From: Galbula dea
Lineage: Eukaryota; Chordata; Aves; Piciformes; Galbulidae
Direction: 5' to 3'
DNA length: 64,000 nucleotides
NCBI GenBank assembly: GCA_013399015.1
Contig: VWZX01004666.1
Location: 846,400 to 910,399, forward strand
The translations under genes and the position numbers were made by a program. Within the stretch, counting starts at the first letter, position 1. Each line of letters opens with the position of its first letter. The notes below the pieces were generated by a model, which made no database searches, was not told the DNA's origin, and saw nothing but the letters and a program-made list of their open reading frames with translations. Positions 1 to 13,500 of the stretch are shown piece after piece.

Positions 1-230
1 ACTGGAACATTTTAGCACAACTATTCAAACTGGAGCTGTAGACGTGATTTCCTTTACTAATCTCAATCTGTTAGTGTTTCTTGAGTACTTTGCATGTCAT
101 TTGTTTGATTTTTAGTTCATTTAGACCTTGTTCCCATCAAGCTGACAAGTTGCTGGAAAACTGGATTTGGGTTTTAAAAGTAATAACATAATCACATCAG
201 CTGTGCTTTGCATCTTGTGTTTTCTTTCAG

Positions 231-362
231 AACTAAAGATAGTATGTATCATGCACTGACTTATGCCACCATATTGGAAATGCAAGCAATGATGACATTT
301 GATCCTCAGGACATACTGAATGCAGGAAACACAATGAAGGAAGCTCAAGCCACCTGTCAAAA
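231..362 (+). CDS. TTC39A: TTC39A exon a (first in window)
   Basis: Acceptor tttctttcag ends at 230 and donor GTAAGT starts at 363. The exon has one base finishing the previous codon, then 43 codons, then two bases of a split codon. It encodes TKDSMYHALTYATILEMQAM and continues through FDPQDI to a cysteine-containing end. This is the conserved N-terminal part of the family domain. An ATG inside the exon is not the start, because a good acceptor and upstream in-frame residues precede it. Confidence 0.93.
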
Positions 363-3300
363 GTAAGTGTGGAGCAGTTCAGTCAATAAATAGTCCCTTT
401 GTGAGAATGTTTTTATTTATTTTTTTTTTTACTGTTCTTTGTTGTTGATGCTTCCTGTTCAGAATGACCAACTGACTTTTCTGCAGGTTTAGGAAGAAAT
501 CTACAGTAGCTAATTCTATCAACAGCCTTGTACATAGACAAAGCCTTGAACACTTTACTGAAGGTAACTTTATCTCTAAATGCATAATGATTTTTGGGGG
601 GGGTTTTTTCCATTTGAATTGTGTAGAATTGTTCACCCACTGTGTTTTTGCAGATTGGGAGTTCACTGATTAGGCATTTCTAAAACTGCTGTGTCAGTGT
701 TTTGGCAACTGCTGGGTCACTGCATCCAAAATCACTAACTGTTTTTGTTGATTGCTGGTAAATAAATATCTGGAAAGAAGTACTGAAATGCCTACTAAGG
801 TTCTAGACCCAGGAAGTCCTGGAAAGTACCAGAAAATTCCTGCAAAGTTTCTATAACTGTCTGTCATTTCTGTTTGGAGTTACTTCAATAGTCTAGAGCT
901 GAAACTACAGCAAATTTAAAAAAGATTTTTCTCAGGTTGAGCTTTGTGGTCTTATTCCTGTATTAATGAGTTAAATGGCTTTTAATTACTTTTTGTCTGA
1001 TTGTTTTCTTCTCTCCTCCATTTGATACTAGAGGAAATCCATGCAGAAATTTGCTATGCTGAATGTTTACTTCAGAGAGCAGCGCTTACTTTCCTCCAGG
1101 TATGGATTTCCTGCATGGTTCTGGGGAGGAAAAAAGTATACACCATGCAGGTTTCTTTTCTTAAAATTAGTGAAATGGTAGAAGACCCTAGTTTGACCTA
1201 ATGATGTGAGACTCTCTCATCTGGATTAAATTTGGAGTTTTTCTGAGATAGAATGTTTTACTATCCTTCATGATTATCTGAAGATGCTTATCTTGATACA
1301 CATAGCACTGAGTCTCCTCCAGTTGCTTTTGGATGTGTGAAATGTAACTGCAGTGAGCACTGGTTTTCAAATTCTGCGTGTTGGGATATTAGACTGAGGG
1401 GGTGAAAGGAAATGGTTATTGAAGCTGTGCTGTGCTGGAATGCAAGAGAGATTTTTGTTTCAGTCAAGGTGGTGTTTGCTTTCCCAAGACTGCTTTCTCA
1501 CTTGTTTGTTCTTCAACAGCTATTATGGTCTGCGTAGCTACTAGGCTGCGCGCGTGCTTTTTGCTGAACAGTGCTGCTTGTTTTTAAAAGAAGGGGAGCT
1601 CTCCCTTTTCTTTGAATTTTATCTGTCTGTACTAATGAAGCTTGATTTCTTTGATGGATCAACATTAGCAGTACTTACTTAGGCTCCAGCTTGCAATTTA
1701 AATTGTTAATCATATTTGGAGTAACTGATCTTAATTCTTGATTTGGCTGTACTTGCTATAAGACAGTGGGCTGCTTCATCTATGCAGAGGGGGTAAGAAA
1801 GCTCACATTCACAAAGGGCTTCTGATTCTTGGCTGAAAGATACTGATAGAGAATGAAATGCAGGTGGTGATTTCAGTGTTTTGAGAGTTGCCAGATGGGC
1901 TCTGATTTACATTGCTTGTGATAGTTTATGAACCATGTAGCCTTTTTCAGCGATCTACCATACCCCTCTGCTAGAAGCTATTGCTTTGTAGCAAAACCAG
2001 TAGTCAAGAGTAGCTTCTTCTGAAGGTTTTTAGAGTACACATGGTGGTGAATTTATGTTAAGATAATGGACTTTTGAAATGGCCAAGATATAGCTTCCCA
2101 TTTCCATGTTCCTTTTGCGATCCTTTGAGATTAGTAGTCTGTAGCACTGGGCACAGGTTGGGTGATATCTGAAGCTATGGAAGTGAGGCTTTTCAGAACT
2201 CCCCCATTGTGCCTGTAAGAAAGGAGTGTTTTCAACACTGGCTTCACAGGTATGTTTTAAAACAATATTTATAGTTACATGAGTGATTTAGGAGTAAGAA
2301 AATATTTTATTGTCCTCTTCTGCATAAAAGATGTCTGTCTTTTTGCTTCCTCTTCTATTGTGTGTTTAATTTTTCATGAACACATGAACTGTTTTTAAAA
2401 ATTAAACAAAGGCTCTTGGTTCCAACAGCTATTGAAGTGGATTACTTTTAAAGCTTAATGTAAATTACCACATCCAGTTGAAAACACATAAAAATTAGTC
2501 TCAGTTTTTTTCAAGGGCTGGACTATTCTCATGTTAGTTATCTCTGTTGTTGGTATCTGAGTATTCTGAATTTAAACATTTTTAAACAGTCTTCTTGCCC
2601 TTTTCCATTGCCATTGAAAGGAATACATAATGGAACCTCTACGTGAAGCTGGGTATGCTGTAGACCACCACCACCTCCCAGTTGCGACTTAAAACCTGAC
2701 TGTATTTTACAGAACAAATTACAACATGATCAATCACATTCTTCTTTGGTGATTTTATTTGCATGTGGTTGGGTTTCAAGTCTCTGGGGATATATCATCA
2801 GGAATCACATGTTCATTTCTGGTGCACAGTTTCTGTCTGTTATTATCACTCTGTTGCTTAAGGATGACTGTAAAGGACTTAGGCATGGTGTTGCAGGCTG
2901 CAGGAGTAAGCTCCTGCCCTTCAGTTCAGGTCATTAGACTTCCTATGCTTGTTCATAGAAAGCAAAGTCTGGAAGAAGTTGCACTCTTAACTTTGACTGG
3001 GTTGAGTTGTCTTCCTGACTTACAGGAGAATGGAAAACTCTTTCAGGCAGGTTCTTTCTCTTTGTTTACATGACAATGAGCACAACTGAGTCCTGTTTCC
3101 TTAACAATAACAGCAAAATAACCAAATGTTCATCAAATGTATGCTAGTTTTTCCCCAAAGCTTCACACAGTCTCTTGAAATACCATCACAGAAAAATAAT
3201 CTGCTAAAACACATGTAGTTTTCCTATCCTAAAGTAAAAGCAGATATCAAAAAAAAACAGAATGACAGATTATATATGATGAGCAAGCTAAGAAACTGGC

Positions 3301-4492
3301 ACCAGGAAGTTACAAGACTAAACAATTCTCTTAGGGATACAGCTGTAAACTAAGTGTCCCCCAGATAAACTTTGCTATAAGTTCTCAGTTTGTTACAGCT
3401 TGTAATGTAACATGTTACCATACTAGTATGGATCCCATAGGTGCTTGAATATTCAGTCCAGAAAGAGCAGATCCTGCATACCTTTACTTATCTTGCTTCC
3501 TTTTTAGAATGTGAAACTATATTCTGTAGACTCCTGAGGGCAGGCAGTTACTTGTCTCTGGTGCTGAGGCAGATCTCATCTGTGCTGAAGGACAAATGAG
3601 AGAAAGCTATTTTTTGAAAGGGCCACAAATGCATGTACCTTAGGTGCCATTTGTTAGCTTAGTCCCCATTAATGCAAATTTAGATGGTCCAAAGATCACA
3701 AGGGCATCAAAGTCAAATCTGTATGTCTGAAGAGAGTAAAAATATTTTAATATAGAAAGGAAATCCCAAATCGATTTAGTGTTTCTCAGATACTTATATT
3801 GTCTGTGTCATGATGGTTATGTTCAAGGCATGTGTTCATCTGAAGAAGACAAAAGCTCTTCATAATACTTAAAAATTCATATTGCTAATATGTTTCTTCT
3901 ACCAGGATGAGAATATGGTCAGCTTCATAAAAGGAGGCATCAAAGTTCGAAACAGTTACCAAACATACAGGTAAGGCAGAGTTATGATGTAATTAAGCAT
4001 ACTCTTAGTAAAAAGTGCTGCTGGACAAATTGTCCAATTCACAAATTATTTACTGTTGGATTTATTACAGCCTTTATTATGGTCCTCATGTCTGTAGCCT
4101 TTCTCAGCCTACAAAATTCCTCCTTTGCATGACAAAGAACACTGATACTGTGGTTGATTTGGATTGTAAAGTCAGTGGACCCTAACCCTGTTAACTCCCA
4201 AGGTTTGCCTGCTTCAAATTTTGTATCCCTGAAATTATGGCAAAAAAAATAGCTATTCTAAATGATGTTGTGCTCATTGTGGCTGCATAGCATAATTTGG
4301 AGGTCTTGCAGTCATTAAGCATATGAAATGGCATTTCTTTGTAGTTCTAGCTGCAGCTTTTTGGAACATTCAAAACCAACAGCTGGGGCAAAAGTAATTC
4401 CATAAAAAATACATGAAACCAAAACAAAATTAAGAGGCAATAAACTGAAGAGCTTGTAACGGATGATATAAATGGTAAATTGATATGTATAA

Positions 4493-4523
<31 letters not shown>

Positions 4524-7500
4524 TATATATAAATTGATATAAATTCAAACAAAGATTGAACAAAGTTACAGGAAACAGGTTCATGGAAGCTAGTTAGCAT
4601 GGTAGAACAGATGTAGCCTCTGCATCATGAAGTCCCTGAACAGGCAGTTCCTAGAGGATGCTTTTCCAAGCATATGCCTCTGAGTGAAATACTTGGTTAG
4701 CTGGACTTTTAATCTGGTTAAGTATGGCAGTTGTTCTGCTCTAAAGAGAAGGTGTATGCTATTGAATATGATAAGCAGGGCTGCTTATCTGAACTCATAA
4801 TATACCCTTTACTTAGTATGTAAAGCAAAAGCATCTCTGCTTAAGCAGATTGTTTTTTTCGTTTTCATCCAGGAGGTTAAGGAGAGCTACCTTAAACATG
4901 TGCAGAAGATTTCAAAGTAAATTCCAAAAATTACATTAAAATGCCATTGGAAGCATACTCAGTTGTGCCTCAAATTCAGATCAGGCCTTGTATGTATAAA
5001 CAGTGTTCTGAATCTACTATCACTTAGGTGGCCATCAAAAGAATACTAATAACAACTTGCATATTACTGAGACATGTATTTTAACAAAGAGGAAATTTGT
5101 ATGTGAGGTTGGCAGTTTCCATTTTTGTACTGTACCTTTGTGGGAAGAAATAATTGCAGTTTTGTTGAAAGCATATTGCAATAGAGAAAACAATGAAATA
5201 TGAAAATGAGACTTTATTTACTTCATTGATCAGTATTTTTACAACAGTTTCTGATGTAAAAAGCCATCTTTCCTTTCTCCTCTGTCAGCGGTGCTGCTCA
5301 ATAATCCACAGCAACACTGAAAAGACAGGAGGAGTAGAAGTTGCAAAGATACAATTTATAAATTCTCTTTCAGGGAGGAAAGGTTCCCATACACTGTGAA
5401 AAAGATGGAAGAAAATAAAACAATAATTCAGAATGAAACATTTGCTTATTATCAGTGGATAAAATGTATCAGAAAACTGCCACAGTAGCACAGACTTATA
5501 TAAATAATTTTAAAAAGTGAAAGCTAAGTATGCATCATATTTTATATCATCTTAGTACTTCAAATTAGGACTCAGAACAGCCATGAGTTGTGTATGTCTA
5601 GCAGACACAAAACAGTATCTAGTCCAGGTTCTCTGAAAGTACACTGGAAAGGAGAGAGGTGACACTGTCTGTGTTTTTGTGGGTGGAAGGTGACTCTAAA
5701 TGGAAGTCCATTGTAAAGACTGTGGTTACAATGACTAGTCCTGTAGCTGTCAGTAACCAGCAGATAAAACCGCGACAAGCTGAATCCAAATATGTGGCTG
5801 CCATTAAAACAGTGGTTTTCTTCTCTTGTTAATTAACAAAATAAACTGAAACAATAGTGTGAAAAACACATAGCTGTAGTAAGCTTGGAGACAAAACAGA
5901 TTCAAGTCTAGCTGGATTATGCAGGAAGTAAAGAGACATTACAAACTTGAAATTATGAAAGTTAGAAGGATAAGTGAAAAGTAATTTCTAATATATCTAC
6001 CCATATAAAAATACTTCTTAGTTGTCTTTTTCCTATATATAGCAAAATGTTCTTTTAAGTGAACATGCACAAAAAGGGAGTACCTAATACAGAAATTAGT
6101 GAAACTCAAATCAAATTTGCTGAATTAAATTTAACTCTTCTGCAGTTCCCCATCATCTTTTTGCAAGGGTAAAGGTTGGTGTTACTCCCAAAAACCTTTC
6201 CTGAAATATTGTCGGGCAGAAATGTGGTTGCAAATTGCCTGTGTCTGTCTGACAGGAATTAATCTCCACGACTCCTCATTTTTCAATTGACAGTAATGTG
6301 AAAGATACTATTTATTGATAAATCCAACAAAATGTTGCAGGTGGTGTTCACCTGGGTGAGGTTACAAATTGACCTTTTCTTAACTACTAGGTAGCTCAAG
6401 ATAATTGAGTTACTTTCTTACTGAATTGTAATTGTTCATTTTGTTTGCTGACAGTGTAACAGAATCTTGTGCATTTTCAGGGAGCTGGACAGTCTTATAC
6501 AGTCTCCACATTATGTCAAAGGAGAAAACCATCTGCATTTTGAGGGAGGTGTGAAGCTTGGAGTTGGAGCCTTTAATCTGGTGGGTACTAACAGTTCTTT
6601 TGAGCTACAGTCCTGCAACCTCCTAAAAGTTATCTTAACTTGAATACCTGAGAAGTTTTGCTGGCATCAGCGTTACTAATCGAATGGTTAAAATTAGGTA
6701 TGTGTGCTGATGCTTGCAGGATCCCAGTCTCTGGTCTAAGAATCAGGTAGTAATAAACTTAAATAAAAGGACTGCTACCTGCAGCATGGGCAACACTGCT
6801 TTGTGTGTGCAGACCCACTTGTGCATCCTCATGGAGAGACTATCAACTGAGAAATTATCTCATTTGACATAGGATTAGGGCACGCTCTTTGACAATATAG
6901 CTGAGTGGCTGTGCTTGGCTTCCAGTAAGGGCATTCATTAGCCAAGTGATCAATGCTTGGGTGGTACTTGTAGGGTAAGATGTTAGTCTCATGAGTAGGG
7001 ACCCACTGGGGTGGAGGCCAAGAGAAGCCTTGCACAGAAGTGGCAATTGCCTGTGCTTGTTGACTTCCATTTACTGTTTTACTGGCATTTGGGAAGCAAC
7101 CAGGGACTTAGCTGTTGACAGGGTACATGAATGGAGGTTAAGGTGCTGTTGGTCACTGTTGCCTGTTGTTGCTTGTGTTCTGGTCAGAAAGGGTTTGGTC
7201 AAATGGTACAGGACAGATCCTGTTATCTCAGAGAGGCATTGACCCAGACATGGCAAGGGGTGATGTGGTTGTTAAGTGATGAATTGCATAAAGTGCTTGG
7301 TGCTTCCCCTTGTTTGCATTCCTTTGTGTGAATCTGGCACCTGCTCAAATGTTAGATTTACTGTACAAAAAACAAATACCTACTGTGTGGTACACACCCA
7401 GTATTTCTGAAACATCCAAGACTTGCTAGAGTTACTACACATGTGCTGTGTGTGTAAAATGTAGCAGGTGTATGCATTTACCCAGGAAACTGTCAAATGG

Positions 7501-10500
7501 TTTTAGTAATTTCAGCGATTATTTCTTGTGTATGGAAAAGTTGTGGGAGGCAGCTGGTATCTGAGAGACAGAAAGCCTATTACTTCATAAATGTTACATT
7601 TCTTTCTGTAGACATTGTCCATGTTTCCTGCACGGATTCTGAGATTACTGGAGTTTGTTGGATTTTCTGGAAACAAGGTCAGTGTGAACTAAATATTATT
7701 GGTACATGCTCCTCACTCTTAAATGAAAAAAATGGAGACAGGAGTTTCTCTCTTCTTCCTCACACTAGCAGTAACCCTCTGAAACGCTGCTTGGTATCAC
7801 ATGTACACTGATGACACTGATGCTTCACACAGCTCAGTTTTCCTTTGTAGTTTTGTCTGAACTATTACACTTCAAAGATGGTATGGTTGTGAAACATGAT
7901 AAAGACAGTGGCTAATACAATCATAGAATCATAGAATGTTAGGGGTTGGAAGGGACCTCGAAAGATATCTAGTCCAACCCCCTGCCAGAGTAGGATTCGC
8001 TAGACCGGGTCACACAGAAACGTGTCCAGATGGGTCTTGAATATCTCCAGAGAAGGAGACTCCACAGCCTCTGTGGGCAGTCTGTTCCAGTTGATATATT
8101 TACTCGCTTGTCTTTTGCTATATGCTCACGTTTCTAAATCCATAGCCAAAACTGTGTTCTATTGTTTACTATATTAGATTACTTGATAGTTACTGTCATT
8201 ATGCTACCTGAGTGTCCCTCACAGGTTCTGGGGGGGGGGGGGGGGGGGGGGAGGAATTCAGTTTCATTTCTGATTTTTTTTTTTTTTTCTCCATGTATTT
8301 AATAGCAACTAATAACTTGAGTGTGGCAGCTAAATTCTCTTTGCCTAAAAGAGTGGTTTTTTGCCTAGTGAGTAACCAGTCTGACCTGTGTTGTTTGTGC
8401 ATGCAGTTTAAAGGCAGAAGTTTAAGAATGAAGCACCAGTAAACTCACATGGACCTGGGTTATTCTTCAGGACAGATGCACAGAAAGTGCTGTGTTAGTT
8501 TTTTGAGCATTTGTTGTTTCAAAATAGGACACTAAATTGATGGGAATGTCTTGGCCTTTATACCTTGTACCTGCCCTTGTCTCTTATTCTACCAGCAGAA
8601 CATGAGATCAACTCAAACTTGAGTTTCTGACTTAAGAAAACATGGTTCATTTAACCTAAACCATTAGTGACATTTATTTCATTAGTGCTGGGTAAGGTAA
8701 ATGTTTCATGTCCTGCAGACACAACAAGAGCTGTATAAACAAGTTAAAACTTAGCTCCTTTGTCATGCTTTCTATTTACGAAAAATGTTTCCTTAATCAG
8801 AGCTGCACCCTTAGGTGGCAGGTGTAAGAGTGTCATCACCATTTTATAAGTTTACAGGAAGAATGTTAGATCTGAAAATAAAATGCCTAGTTTAAAAGCA
8901 AGGAGCTGTTTCCCAGGTAGAGAAAAAAATCAAATAGTTGTAGCCATCAGTTATTAAAAGAAAAAGCATCTAAAGCAAAATATTCTACTAGGAAATGTAA
9001 GTGCAATTCACGTACTAGGAGAGTTCTGAGACTACTTTGCTGAACACTCATCTTATTGCTGCTGCTGAAAATTGTACCTCTAATTGAATTTGTTGTTTTC
9101 TTTTGGCCCTGGGATTTCTTGTATGGCTATGAGTGGGCTGCTATTTGTGTTGATGAGTCAGCTTCTCTTCTAGTTTCTTAATAACTCACTGGAGCATGAC
9201 CCATATTACCATACATTTAAGCAAAAACCTGCTCTCTACACACCACAGGAAAGGATTATTTTAAACATTCAAAGTTCATTTAGTTTAACATCCCAAAAAG
9301 TATTTCTGAATTTAACATTTTTGAGTCAGATGCATGAAGCCAAAAGCAGAATTGCACTTGCATTTGCAATCTTTTCCAGTGGTGGTTTTCCAAAGCTTAC
9401 AAGAGGAAGCTGTTCCCTGCAGTACAGAAGAGTCTAGAAGGTGAAGAAACAAATAGTGATGGGGAGGAGAGGCAAAGTTTGTGTGCCCATGTGCTGCATC
9501 CTATCTAGAAGAAAGGAGTTTTGAATACATCTGTGTTTGGTCTTGCAGTCTTTTCCATTAAATTCTCATGGTGAGCATCAGATTGTGCAGCAGAGCCATG
9601 GTTAGTGCCTTGAGCTGTTTACCTGAGAGAGCTAGAGTGCACTGGAGAACAGCTTGGTTTTGGTGAGGGTCCTGTGTTTGTCAAAACTGGATACAAAATT
9701 GCATTGTGGTATCTTCCACTATACTACTCTGTCTTGAAGCCAGCAGATTTGCCCCTAGGGACTCTTCTTGTCTCTCAGACATGTCATGTCTGATAGTAAG
9801 TGAGGATATGCCCAAAGCTCCATTACTTGCTGAGCCATTTGTGAGCACTGTGGACAACATGATCAGTTTAACAGCTATCTGCAGTCTCAAAATAGTAGGT
9901 AGGATAAGATCGAGAAAGTATAAAAGCAGCCTAAGGCCATGTTTGTTCCCTTCCAGTCCAGGGTGTGCCAGTTGTACCCTCCTCACTGCTCAAGCTCCTT
10001 CCCCCTGTATCATTAGTGAAAATACAGGCTTATTTGTGTTTAATGGCATAGACCCTGCCTTTGGACAGGGAGGTTCAATGCAGTTTTGCCCAATTCTGTG
10101 ACAATTTTTTTGTAGGCATAGGTCAGGTAGGCTGTTCTGGGGAGGCATGCCTTCCTCAGTCACTGGGCAGCACGTGGGGAGCATGTATCCCATCTGGACT
10201 TGTATTTAGTGATAACCGACTTCTGACATGATGTCTAAATAGTCCTTGCACTATCTTCCATACAAGCATTGAACCTTTCTTACTGACACCTCTCCAGGTC
10301 TCAGGCTAATATTTGCTCTTGCTATTTTATAGATGATTACAAATACTGTGCTGCTAAATTGTGGACAAATTTGATATGAGCCCACCATATTTTAAGTGCA
10401 GTCTGTCAGAAGGAGGATCAGATGACAGCATGGTTTTGGGGAAGGCAGGAGAGCTTTCAGATAGAACCAGTTTTCTTCAAATTATACTTTTTGATGTGGG

Positions 10501-13500
10501 AGGACATTTTTCCCAAAGCAATTGAGCTGAAGAATACCTTTGATGTGTCAGTTTGTAATAAATTGAATTCCAGTTTCCCACTAAGCATCTTTTTGAATTG
10601 CATTTTGGTCTCTTCTGTGAATTTTAAATGAAGGTTAAACCTAAATTATTTCATGGGATATATTCAAATGCCCTATCTACCAGTATTATCAGTCAGTTCT
10701 TTGTAAAAGCTGTTAGTATCCATCCTCCTTGCTAAACCTGCAGTGATGGGATCAGCTCATGAAACGTGAACGATGACCTTGGTTTGCTTTCATTGTCAAG
10801 ATCTCTAATTGAAAAGAGTCCTTTAAAAATATCATTCAAGAGTTTTCACTTCAGGAAAGTAGATGGATTTTAGTCAGTGTCAGCTGAAATAAGTATGAAC
10901 CAGTCTGAACCATTTTCTGATAATGGTTTTGAGCATTGTCCTTGTTTATCCTGCATTCACTGTGGGAATCCCTGCTGCTCATGCGGGAGAGTCCTGGATG
11001 ACAGAGCATTGGATGTCTTGGGACAAGGATCAAATCAATGAGATACTCATGTAATGTAATGTAGTGACAGTCTTGGGAATTAAGAGATTGTGGAACGTTG
11101 TGAGCAACTTGCACAGAAAGGTGAGTTACGGTATTGGATCCCATTTGTCTGTAAGAAGTGTCATTGCTCCCTGCTCTGTTATACCTTGTGTCATTTGGAG
11201 GAATTTACATTTTGTGTGAAAACAAAACCTAAATATGTTGGTTTGTTAATGTAATTTAAGCATTTTGGAGAAATTGAGTGCTTACTGCTTTGGCATCCAT
11301 TTTATATTGTAGCATTATGCCCTCATACTGCCTGTGGCATAGGTGTGGGAGGTATTTATGGGTTATTTATGGTTTGAAGATGTGTCCTAACAAATATAAG
11401 ATACACAGTGACTGACACCAGTGAATGTGTTTATTTACAGAGTTTCTCATTATGCTCAAGTAAGTAGTTCCTTGTTGCTCTGTTCTGAGATCCTCAGTTT
11501 GATCCCCAGTGAGGATTATGTGGGAGTATTGCCCAACTCATGACACCTCATTTAGCTTATTAGGTTTGCTGGCTAATCTCTGTAGGCTCCCTGTGGAGAA
11601 AGAGTAGGTGCTTGGAAAGGTGATTCATATCTGACCTAGGTTTCTGTGCTGTATTGTTCCTTGGAGGAGTACTTCTGTCTCTATAAGCAACAGAGAACCT
11701 AGGGAGGCTGACTAAGTGTGGTGTCTAAAGGATGTTTTCCAGTGACAGCTTTCATCATCCTCCTCCTCCTGGGGATCTCATCGTAACAGAAGGTTGCAAG
11801 ATTCTTTTTGAGGAGCAGCAGCTTTGTTGCAGCCTTTTCTACAAGCAAGGATTGTAATACTAATAACTACTGTTAGGTTTCTTTTTTCAGGCTGTGTCTA
11901 CTGATTATTGTTACTTTGATATAGAAAGCTTGGGATATTTAAATGGCAGAGTGAAAAGTAAGCATTCTTTAATACCTGTACTGAACAAAATGGGGTTATG
12001 GACATACCACAGAGTGAACTAACTTGCTTGGTGAGCTTCCTATACCTGGGTAACCACTTAGTTTAAGAATTTAGACTCAAGTGTGCCAGATTTGGAGCCC
12101 TCTTCTGATGAATGGGCAACATTCTTAATACAGTTAATTCGCAGTTGTTGCTTTCCATGAGGGAGTCCCTTGTAGGATGAATGTGGGTTGCTTTCCTTGT
12201 CCATAAAGGTGATAACTTACTGTTTGGCTGTATTAAAATACATTTTTGAGACTAAAATACGTAAGTGAGATCAACTGACAAGTGACTGTATTATTCCATA
12301 TGAGTAATTCTTAGTGCTTTTCACAAATGTGATCAGCATTCATTTTATGTGTGTTTTTGTATTATAAGGAAGATGTCAAACATTTTAAGGCATAGTACTG
12401 ATGTGAGTAAAGACTCAGTGAAATATTCACCATGAGGATTTTTCACTTCAAAAAAATGTACTTTGAAAATATGCTTTGGAATTTTTTTCTGCCAAAATTC
12501 ATTTCACAGAATGTTTTATCTGTCTTCTACCTCACAGTGCTATAGTGCTACTTTTTTTTTTTATTGAAATATTTAGTTTTTATCTGGGCAGTTTAAAGAA
12601 GTGGAATACATCATATATTGTTACTTATCTATATCAATCAAACTTTTGCTGTCAGCAGAAAGTGAAGTTGGCTTGATTTAGCTGAGTGCTTGATTTCCAT
12701 TTTCATTTATGTTTCAGTAGTGATTTTACTATCTTTTAATTTCTTCAGAAGTGACATGCAAGTCAGTATTTTCATTGTTTTGTCTGGGTTAGATGTTACA
12801 TTAACTGACCTGCAAATTTGTGTGCTAATAATACTTAATGTAATAAATTGTTTGTGAAACCACTTAACAACACTAGTTAAGTGAAAAAGTACATCTATGG
12901 TTACAATTAGAACATGATTACAGGCTTCAGGGTTTGCACACTAAGTGGTAAAAGTGAGGTAGTGTGACTCTCCTCTATTGACTAGGACACACAAAGGTGA
13001 AAATCTATGTTGAGATCACGCTTCGAGTGCTCTCTCTGCTACCTTCCGCATTGGCTCCAATAGACATCCCTCAGGGTCCCTATTTATAGTGTAGCTGGTT
13101 TGAAAGGATGTCCGTATAATCACATACATCACATTCCGGTAAATTTCCATTGCAGTCATAGTGTCAGTTCTAAGCAGAATTTTCCCCAGCACATGGTGGA
13201 TGTCTTACTGTGCATATTTACTAATATGCATGTTTTATACATTTGCCTATTTATATTCTTGCTCTTGATACCATGGAACCAGTCCTAGAATGGGTTGCTA
13301 AATGCTATTGCCTAAGGAGCTTGAATCCTTAAAGTTGGTTATCTGCCATGCTGCCATTGAATATGGATACAGCATTATACTTGATTGCTTTAGTCCTTCC
13401 TAAAGCAAACAGAAATATACTTGTTTTCATCATATTATTTCCATGGGTGGTAGTAGGCTAACATCATTGCAAAGTTCCTTTTGTTCTTAGCATACTTAAA

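Noticed and set aside
1..230. A further upstream TTC39A exon
   Set aside because: No segment encodes the expected family sequence with proper splice sites. This is intron sequence.
8199..8442. Open frames with glycine or proline runs
   Set aside because: Produced by the G22 tract.
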